From positions 1 through 13,056 of the forward strand of contig JAUZOU010000042.1 of the NCBI GenBank assembly GCA_030706285.1: DNA of 13,056 nt, written 5' to 3'. A program made the position numbers and the translations under genes. The notes beneath the pieces were generated by a model. The model saw only the letters and a list, made by a program, of their open reading frames with translations, did no database searches and had not been told where the DNA came from. Source of the stretch: Bacteroidota bacterium. Lineage in GTDB: Bacteria; Bacteroidota; Bacteroidia; Bacteroidales; UBA1402. This document shows positions 1-6,500 of this stretch, in pieces; positions within the stretch are counted from its first letter, which is position 1; every line of letters starts with the position of its first letter.

Positions 1-35
1 CCCGTACATCTGCCAATTTCTCCAATTAAAAACAC

Positions 36-899
36 ATGGCATCACTCAAGGAAACAAAGAATCGGATCAGTTCCGTACAAAATACGCTGAAAATTACTTC
101 GGCCATGAAAATGGTCGCTTCAGCGAAATTTCACCAGTCACAAGTTGCCGCCAAAAAAGTACACAACTATGAGCAATCTATGCTTATGTTGCTGAACAAT
201 TTGATGGAGGGCAGGGACGAGTTGGACTTTGTTTTCGCAACGGAACGCCCGGTTAAACGGGTAGCCCTTGTGCCGATTTCATCAGATTCAGGATTGTGTG
301 GATCTTTCAATTCCAATGTGCTTAAGATGGCTGAAGAACAGATTGAAGCCTATCAGAAAGAAGGCATTGAATTGATTCTTTTTCCTGTCGGTGAAAAAAT
401 TACACATTCGTTGAGGCAAACTTACCCGGTTCAGGAGGATGGCCGGCATTTAGTGAACAAGCCAACCGTTGAAAAGTGCAAGGCTTTTACCGGTTTGCTG
501 ATGAAAGGATTCCAGGCTGGATCTTATGACAAGGTTGTTTTCTTATACCATCATTTAAAAACAGCCACCCGTCAGGTTTTGTCCGATGAAGTCATGTTAC
601 CGTATACCCCGGCTGAAAAACAGCTTTCAACGGTCAAACCTCAGGAACGGATAACGGAACCATCCGCTGCTTATTTCCTCAGAAGCCTGTTCCCGCAGGT
701 CTTATGCACTCGTATCTACAATGCCATCTCCGAATCACTGGTGGCTGAATTTGCCGCTAGAATGACAGCTATGCAGATTGCAACAGACAACGGAAACGAC
801 TTGCTCCGTGACTTGACGATTCTTTACAACAAGACCAGACAACAAACCATTACCTCGCAAATCCAGGATTTGGCTGGCGGGCGTATCAGAAGGGAGTAA
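36..899 (+). CDS. atpG: F1F0 ATP synthase subunit gamma
   Basis: This is the central rotor shaft of the F1 sector; it turns inside the alpha3-beta3 hexamer and couples proton flow through F0 to ATP synthesis at the inner membrane. Its 287 residues match the usual family length. The conserved N-terminal helix (residues 2-32, containing KITSAMKMVASAKF) and C-terminal helix (about 228-281, containing AARMTAMQIATDNG and YNKTRQQTIT) form the antiparallel coiled coil of the shaft. The Rossmann-like middle carries the SSDSGLCGSFN segment (82-92), a variant of the common SDRGLCG motif. The ATG at 36 gives the standard MASLKETKNRI start; it follows an A-rich stretch with no Shine-Dalgarno, as is usual in Bacteroidota. 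In Bacteroidales atpG normally ends the operon after atpH and atpA. That fits here, because no further ATP synthase gene follows; atpA would lie left of the window. Identification is secure. Confidence 0.97.
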   Translation: MASLKETKNRISSVQNTLKITSAMKMVASAKFHQSQVAAKKVHNYEQSMLMLLNNLMEGRDELDFVFATERPVKRVALVPISSDSGLCGSFNSNVLKMAEEQIEAYQKEGIELILFPVGEKITHSLRQTYPVQEDGRHLVNKPTVEKCKAFTGLLMKGFQAGSYDKVVFLYHHLKTATRQVLSDEVMLPYTPAEKQLSTVKPQERITEPSAAYFLRSLFPQVLCTRIYNAISESLVAEFAARMTAMQIATDNGNDLLRDLTILYNKTRQQTITSQIQDLAGGRIRRE

Positions 900-997
900 T
901 AGCCGAAGAAAGCCATATTTGGCCGGATTATGGATACCTGCATGTTTTACCTGCTGTTTATGAACTGATTTTGGTGCTGTCTTTTTCGCTTATGCGT

Positions 998-1005
998 TAT
1001 TTTTG
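998..1005 (+). promoter_or_regulatory. Candidate Bacteroidota -7 promoter box for the GH43 gene
   Basis: The octamer TATTTTTG matches the Bacteroidota sigma-ABfr -7 consensus TAnnTTTG and lies 25 bp upstream of the GH43 start codon, giving a short leader of roughly 18 nt. A TTTTG ends near 973, but its spacing of about 24 nt is longer than the usual 19-21, so the -33 element is weak. This suggests the GH43 gene has its own promoter rather than relying on readthrough from atpG. I see no convincing intrinsic terminator in 900-1030. Confidence 0.4.
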
Positions 1006-1030
1006 AAGCAAACTAATGCTTTGAAAACAA

Positions 1031-2167
1031 ATGCCTAAGCGATTTTTTTATTCCTGCTCGTTTCTTCTTTGGGTGAGTCTGGCCGGTTTGTTTGCCCAGA
1101 ACGCACGAACTTCATTTAAACCCGGTAAACTATGGCCCGATGATCAGGGCGTGCACATCAATGCCCATGGAGGTGGCATGTTGTATTACCGGGATACGTA
1201 CTATTGGTTCGGCGAATATAAAAGTGATGATTCCAATTCGGCGTTGGTCGGTGTGTCGTGCTATTCTTCAACCGACTTGTATAACTGGAAACGAGAGCCA
1301 ATCGCACTGAGTGTGGTTAATGATCCGGCCAGTGACATTCGACGAGGTTGTATCATTGAACGCCCTAAGGTGGTCTACAACAAAAAAACAGGCATATTTG
1401 TGATGTGGTTCCATCTGGAACTTGCAGGAAGAGGTTATGATGCCGCACGCGTCGGAATAGCTGTCAGTGACCGGGTGACAGGCCCTTACCGGTTTATCCG
1501 TTCTTACCGTCCGAATGCCGGGCGCTGGCCTGACAATATGCCCTTAACTGAACGGACGCTGGCTTTTTCATCCAGCCAGGAACAGGAATGGTGGACGCCG
1601 GAATGGATGGCAGCTGTCCGTCAGGGTTTGTTTGTCAAACGGGATTTTAAGGACGGCCAGATGTCCAGGGATATGACCATTTTTGTGGATGACGATGGCA
1701 AAGCGTATCACATTTTTGCGTCGGAAGAAAATCTGACGCTGGATATTGCCGAATTATCGGACGATTACCAATCTCATACCGGAAAGTACATCAGAGTGGC
1801 TCCTGCGGGACATAATGAGGCGCCGGCGATTCTTAAAAATGACAGCACCTATTTTATGATTACTTCAGGCTGTACGGGTTGGGAGCCGAATGCGGCCAGA
1901 TTGTTTACCGCTAAAAATATCTGGGGACCGTGGACTCAATTAAAGAATCCGTGGGTCGGAGAGAAGGCCGGCCGTTCGTTCGATACGCAGGGTACGTTTG
2001 TTTTCCCGGTGGCAGGGGAAAAACACGCCTTCATCTTTATGGCTGACAGATGGAGACCGGAGCACCCCTCAGACGGACGTTATGTTTGGATCCCGATTGA
2101 ATTTAAGGATGGAGTGCCCGTCCTGAATTGGAAAGATGAATGGTCACTTGATGAGTTTGACCGATAA
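1031..2167 (+). CDS. Secreted GH43 glycosidase, exo-beta-1,3-galactanase-like (subfamily 24 type)
   Basis: Residues 1-22 form a signal peptide (basic MPKR, hydrophobic core, LFAQ end), so the enzyme is exported. The rest is a five-bladed beta-propeller of GH43 type. The opening DDQGVHINAHGGGMLYY, then YYWFGEYK, SCYSSTDLYNW and ERPKVVYN, closely follows the exo-beta-1,3-galactanases of GH43_24, which remove galactose from the beta-1,3 backbone of type II arabinogalactans. By motif matching, Glu110 (ERPK) corresponds to a substrate-contacting Glu, Glu263 (NEAP) to the catalytic acid, and Gln320 (DTQG) to the glutamine thought to replace the usual Asp base in this subfamily. An insertion of about 40 residues (160-205, Trp-rich around 187-192) is unusual. 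There is no T9SS sorting domain and no lipobox, so it may be periplasmic. It converges with the GH105 gene. The GH43 family is secure; subfamily and substrate are inferred from remembered motifs. GH43_34 is the main alternative. Confidence 0.85.
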   Translation: MPKRFFYSCSFLLWVSLAGLFAQNARTSFKPGKLWPDDQGVHINAHGGGMLYYRDTYYWFGEYKSDDSNSALVGVSCYSSTDLYNWKREPIALSVVNDPASDIRRGCIIERPKVVYNKKTGIFVMWFHLELAGRGYDAARVGIAVSDRVTGPYRFIRSYRPNAGRWPDNMPLTERTLAFSSSQEQEWWTPEWMAAVRQGLFVKRDFKDGQMSRDMTIFVDDDGKAYHIFASEENLTLDIAELSDDYQSHTGKYIRVAPAGHNEAPAILKNDSTYFMITSGCTGWEPNAARLFTAKNIWGPWTQLKNPWVGEKAGRSFDTQGTFVFPVAGEKHAFIFMADRWRPEHPSDGRYVWIPIEFKDGVPVLNWKDEWSLDEFDR

Positions 2168-2182
2168 AAATACCTATTTATC
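2163..2182. terminator. Weak dyad spanning both convergent stop codons
   Basis: GATAAA (2163-2168) and TTTATC (2177-2182) form a 6-bp AT-rich inverted repeat with an 8-nt loop. It overlaps the stop codons of the GH43 and GH105 genes, which are only 6 bp apart. The stem is too weak for a confident intrinsic terminator. It is the only candidate between the two genes, so their transcripts probably overlap at their 3' ends. Confidence 0.2.
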
Positions 2183-3340
2183 CAGATAACGGGTCACTTC
2201 GCATGCTGCAAGCAACCAGGCACCCACACCGAAGTTGGCTGTTGACGTAGCACTGATAGTGGTGTCCGGGCTGGCATTTTCACCGATTGGCTGAACATAC
2301 CCGATGGTATGATCTGTTTGAAGTGCTATGTTTTGCAGATAATTCCATCCTTTCATAGCGGCTGGAAGATAGGTGGATTTCTTAAGATAACCATGATTGA
2401 TTCCCCAGAACAAACCATAGGTAAAGAAGGCTGTTCCGCTGGTTTCCCTGCCCGGCGCATGTTGGGCATCAAGAATGGTTCTTGTCCAATATCCTTCCGG
2501 TTGTTGGGTGGCTTTAAGTGTTTTGGCCATCCCTTTAAACCGTTTAACAAACAGGGAATGTAAGGGATGATTTTCCGGAATATCTTCCAGCACTTTGGCA
2601 AAAGCTGCAAAAACCCATCCGTTTCCCCGTGACCAAAAGTTCTTTTTCCCGTTGATGGTAGGTTGTTTGGGATAGACATATTTAGCATCCCGGTAGTATA
2701 GATGATATTCCTTATCAAACATCAGTTGATCAGCGAAAAGAAAGTATGCTTTCAATTTTTGAAGGTACAGTTCATTGCCGGTCACCTTATACAATTTCGT
2801 CATGACTGGCATAGCCATGTACAATCCATCTGACCACCACCAGTAATCATTTCTGGACGTACTCATTTCATATTCCATGACACCTCTGGCACGGACGATT
2901 TTCTGACTGTCTTTGACAGCATCCAGGTTGTATAAGTCAACATAGGTTTGGAAACAGGCCTGCCAATCCCCAAACAAGACATATTGGTTGGTCTCTCCAT
3001 ACGTATATTTCCAGATTGCCGTATCATTTGAAGTGGCGCCTTTCCACTGGTTATACTTAGCCCAGTTTTCTGAATAAATTTTGAAATCTTCCAACCCTGT
3101 CAGTTTGTAGGCTTCCATATTGCCTGTGTGATAGGCTGCATTGTTCCAAAAGGCGTTGCTTTTGAACGGTGTCGTGTTTTGGTAGGTATAATTAACCTGT
3201 TTGATCAGTTCGATGACTCTATCTTTGGTTAATGAGCAGGGAACAGGCTTTCTGGCAAAGGAAGCCGGACTGTCCAGGCAGAAAAGAAGGCATAAAACCA
3301 AAAAAAATCGTGTGTGTAATGAGTGACGGTGGTGAATCAT
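2174..3340 (-). CDS. Secreted GH105 unsaturated glycuronyl hydrolase
   Basis: GH105 enzymes use a vinyl-ether hydration mechanism to remove the 4,5-unsaturated uronic acid left at a non-reducing end by a polysaccharide lyase (YteR/YesR on rhamnogalacturonan; Bacteroides members on arabinogalactan-protein glycans). Length, 388 residues, is normal for the family. Residues 1-29 form a signal peptide (HHRH... then FFLVLCLLFCL, ending ASFA). The (alpha/alpha)6-barrel signatures are visible: WWWSDGLYMAMP (167-178), with Asp171 in the position of the general acid; FWSRGNGWVFAAFAKVLED (235-253); and ETSGTAFFTYGLFWGI (299-314). The start at 3340 is the only Met before the signal peptide. It converges with the GH43 gene. 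A terminator serving the gene upstream lies behind it, so it is probably monocistronic. Family assignment is firm. Specificity for glucuronyl versus galacturonyl ends is not readable; the GH43 neighbour favours arabinogalactan. Confidence 0.88.
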   Translation of the reverse strand: MIHHRHSLHTRFFLVLCLLFCLDSPASFARKPVPCSLTKDRVIELIKQVNYTYQNTTPFKSNAFWNNAAYHTGNMEAYKLTGLEDFKIYSENWAKYNQWKGATSNDTAIWKYTYGETNQYVLFGDWQACFQTYVDLYNLDAVKDSQKIVRARGVMEYEMSTSRNDYWWWSDGLYMAMPVMTKLYKVTGNELYLQKLKAYFLFADQLMFDKEYHLYYRDAKYVYPKQPTINGKKNFWSRGNGWVFAAFAKVLEDIPENHPLHSLFVKRFKGMAKTLKATQQPEGYWTRTILDAQHAPGRETSGTAFFTYGLFWGINHGYLKKSTYLPAAMKGWNYLQNIALQTDHTIGYVQPIGENASPDTTISATSTANFGVGAWLLAACEVTRYLDK

Positions 3341-3377
3341 AAATAATCTGATACTTGAAAAAATTTTCGTCTGATCA

Positions 3378-3385
3378 CAAAACTA
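3378..3385 (-). promoter_or_regulatory. Candidate Bacteroidota -7 promoter box for the GH105 gene
   Basis: Read on the minus strand this is TAGTTTTG, a full match to TAnnTTTG, 37 bp upstream of the GH105 start codon. No clear TTTG lies 19-21 nt further upstream. Together with the strong terminator at 3446-3476 just beyond it, this supports independent transcription of the GH105 gene. Confidence 0.42.
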
Positions 3386-3445
3386 CGCATGTACCGGCAA
3401 TTAGAAGTCCACTATTCAGTCATTTTGGATTAATAATGGTGCAAA

Positions 3446-3476
3446 AAAAGGGGGTGATTTTTTATCACCCCCTTTT
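3446..3476 (-). terminator. Strong intrinsic terminator of the 1821-residue protein gene
   Basis: A perfect 13-bp stem (3446-3458 with 3464-3476, containing GGGGGTGAT and ATCACCCCC) closes a 5-nt loop. Read on the minus strand it is followed by a run of seven T residues (3449-3443), a textbook Rho-independent terminator. It lies 49 bp past the stop codon at 3526 and separates that gene from the GH105 gene. Confidence 0.9.
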
Positions 3477-3525
3477 CTACATAATCAGATAAAATAGTCT
3501 ACCTGATTGATTTAGCAGACTTCAT

Positions 3526-6500
3526 TTATTTGATGGCGACACGATAGGTTTTGCCTTCGGTCTTAACAATGTAAATGCCCTTCTGCAATGGAACGTTCTT
3601 TTCGTAGCGTATGCCGTTAGCGCCATAGATTTCATACTGGCTGGCACCTTGAACGAAAATACGGTTGTCGTGCGAATAAACGATAATCTCAGCTTTAGGA
3701 TCGTTGAGACCTACGAGTTCTGAACCGAAGTAAATCAAACGGAAATCGTCAGCTTTGAACCAAGTTTGTGATCTGGCTCCAAGTATTAGCTGTCCGTCCG
3801 TGATGTTGAATTTCGAAACAGAATCCCTGACAGCAACGTTTTTACCGGAGGCACTCGTGGCACAGGCTTTCTCAGTGCCGTTTGCATACAAGGTAACGGT
3901 ATTGCTGGCATCAGATGCGCAAAGAGCAGACATGGTGTAATAACCATTCGGCAGATCGGTAATGGTTTGTTCAACGAAGAATGGGAGGGTTGTGCCGCCC
4001 CAAATGTTGAATACATAATTACCGTCGCAAGGAGCCATGGTATAGGTGCTGTTTGAATTTAGTTTTGAACCTACATCACCGGAACCTAGACTGATGTTCC
4101 ATCCATCCAGCGTACCGGTTTCGAAGCTACGGTTTTCAATAGCAAAATTGAAGTCTGCCGGAGCATTGACTGAAGCCGGTTTGGTGATCTGATAGAAGAA
4201 CATGGCCTTCTTCAGCGTGGTCGTGGCTGTCACAACATCAGCCGTAAGGGTTGTTGTTCCATTATAGACAACATTGGCCGCTGTAATGGCTGAGTTGAAG
4301 GTTGCAAGACCTGTATAGGCCGTACTGCCTGCCAAAGCCGTTGCTTCATTGATCAACGCTTTAAATTTCGCATTCGGAGCGACAGAGTTGACGGCATCGT
4401 TATACGCTTTCTTTAAGGTAGCATAAGCCGGCAAGATGTCTGTAGCAGATTCAGCGGCGGTGATGGAAGCTGTCAGAACAGCATCAACTCCGTCAGGAGA
4501 AGTCGTCAGATCGAATTTCTTAGCTTTCACAATTAAGCTATCCAGATAGGGCTTATACATAGCCGCTGTGCCTTCACCAAAATACTGCAGACTAAAGTCG
4601 TCCGCACTGAACCAGGTTCCGGTCCAGCCGGTAACCGTTTCAGCACCGATGAGTATAGTGTTGTCCATAACAACGACACTGTCTACGGTCGTGTAGTTCC
4701 ATCCTTTTCCAAGAGCACCACCTTGATCAAAGTTATTGATGATTTCGGTCGATTTCCCGTTGGCAAAGATGTAGGCTTTGGAACCGGACGATCTGGCGGC
4801 AGACTTCAAACTGTAGACTCCATTTGGAATGCTGTCAACCAGCTGTTCTGCATGGTAAATCATACTACCGACTGTTCCGTTCCAGGAATCCAGGTAACGG
4901 TTGGTTGTGACGCCGCTCCAGTGTTGTCCTGTATTCGTGTACGTATTTCCGTTACCCTTGTTGATCGTCCATCCTTGCGGTACAACATTACCACCGGTAG
5001 CTTCGATCGTCGGATTGACAATGGCCGAAGTATAATTGATGGATGGTACATACGTCAGGCGGAAATTATCAACCTTGAACCAGGTCGACGACTTGGCACC
5101 GATAACCAGTGTATGATTGCCGACAAAAACATTTACCAATGTATCGTAAACGGCATATATATTACCGGAATCAGAGGCCGCAACCGGCAGTTCCTGAGTG
5201 TTGGCAAACAGTTTGATGGTATTGCCCTTATCAGAACCGACACAGGCAGTCAAGGTATAGAATCCGTTTGGAAGATCAGTGATTTCCTGTTGAACGAAGA
5301 AGTCCATGGTTTTACCGGCCCAAATGTTGAACAGGTAGTTGCCGTCGATCGGATTCATGGTATACGTCGCATTTGAAATAGGCTTGGCGCCAACATCACC
5401 GGTTCCAGACGTGTAGGTCCATCCATTGGTCGTACCGTCTTCGAAGCTTGGATTGGTCACAGCAAATGTGACATCCAGCGGTTGAGCGGAAGTCGCATTG
5501 ACAGATTGAGACAGTTTGTAGATTTTGATGGCTTTGTTCAAGGCCGTTATGGCTACATCAATGCCTCCAACAGCTGTAATGGTTGATTTAGCTGCTTTGG
5601 CAGCATCAATGGCCGTGTTAAATGCTGTCAGCCCCGGATAATTCAAGGCAACATAGGTTTCAGCATTGGCAATAGCTGCATCAAGCGTTGAAAAATCAAG
5701 GCCAAGACTATCGACCGTATTAAGTGTAAAGGCATCAAATCCGTACCTGTTGGGACCTAACCAGCGGAAGGCGATTTGCAGGTAGTTATTCTGAGCGATG
5801 AATGCCACGGCATTACGTGTCCAAACGCCTTTGCCTCCGACTTTGGAGGAAGCGATCAGTACGTTGGTTTCAGTGCCATAGGTATCTGTGGTTGAAGCCT
5901 TCAGGTAGGGTTCGCTGCCATCTGGTAGCGTAGCATCCTGATATTTAACATAATAGTTCAGCAGGTATTTTTTGCCTTTTTCAACCGGGAAGATTGTCTT
6001 AATGGATCCATCCCCGCCAATACCCGTGTTGGCTGTTCCAACCAGATACTTGCTGTTATTGATACCGCCGGTATCGACAATGGCAAATTTTGCTGCGGAC
6101 AATGCGGCATTGACACCATTTGTCCAGGCACTCAGTCCTTCTTCAAAACCAGGATTGGCAATCAGGTTAGAACCGGTTATTTTGTACAAAATATTACCCT
6201 GAGAAACGGTATCTCCTTGAAGAACGCCAGTTGTCGTTCCTGTTAGCTTGACGGCGACATTTCCTGCATACGGTGAACTCAGCGTAAGAATAGCTGAATG
6301 GGTACCTTCTGCAGTCGGAGTATAGGTGATGGTCAAGGTTGTATCCGTAACCGTACCTGTTGTTGACGCAATCGTACTTGGTTTGACGGTAAACTGGTCT
6401 GCATTTGCGCCGGATATGGTCGCAGCGATGTCACCGGCCAGGTTGCTTCCGGAAATCTTGATCGTTGCAGAATCCTTTTGTCCGACATTGGCTGTCAGTG

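Noticed and set aside
900..1030. Terminator after atpG
   Set aside because: Only a 4-bp GCCA/TGGC dyad near 911-922 is present, without a T-run; too weak to call.
3250..3340. Lipoprotein signal in the GH105 protein
   Set aside because: The cysteines at 17, 21 and 35 do not sit in a proper lipobox (L-[AS]-[GA]-C); a signal peptidase I site after ASFA fits better.
4723..5376. 217-codon open frame on the plus strand
   Set aside because: It lies wholly inside the strongly coding giant gene on the opposite strand, overlaps its repeated CBM-like modules, and shows no domain, signal peptide or start context of its own.
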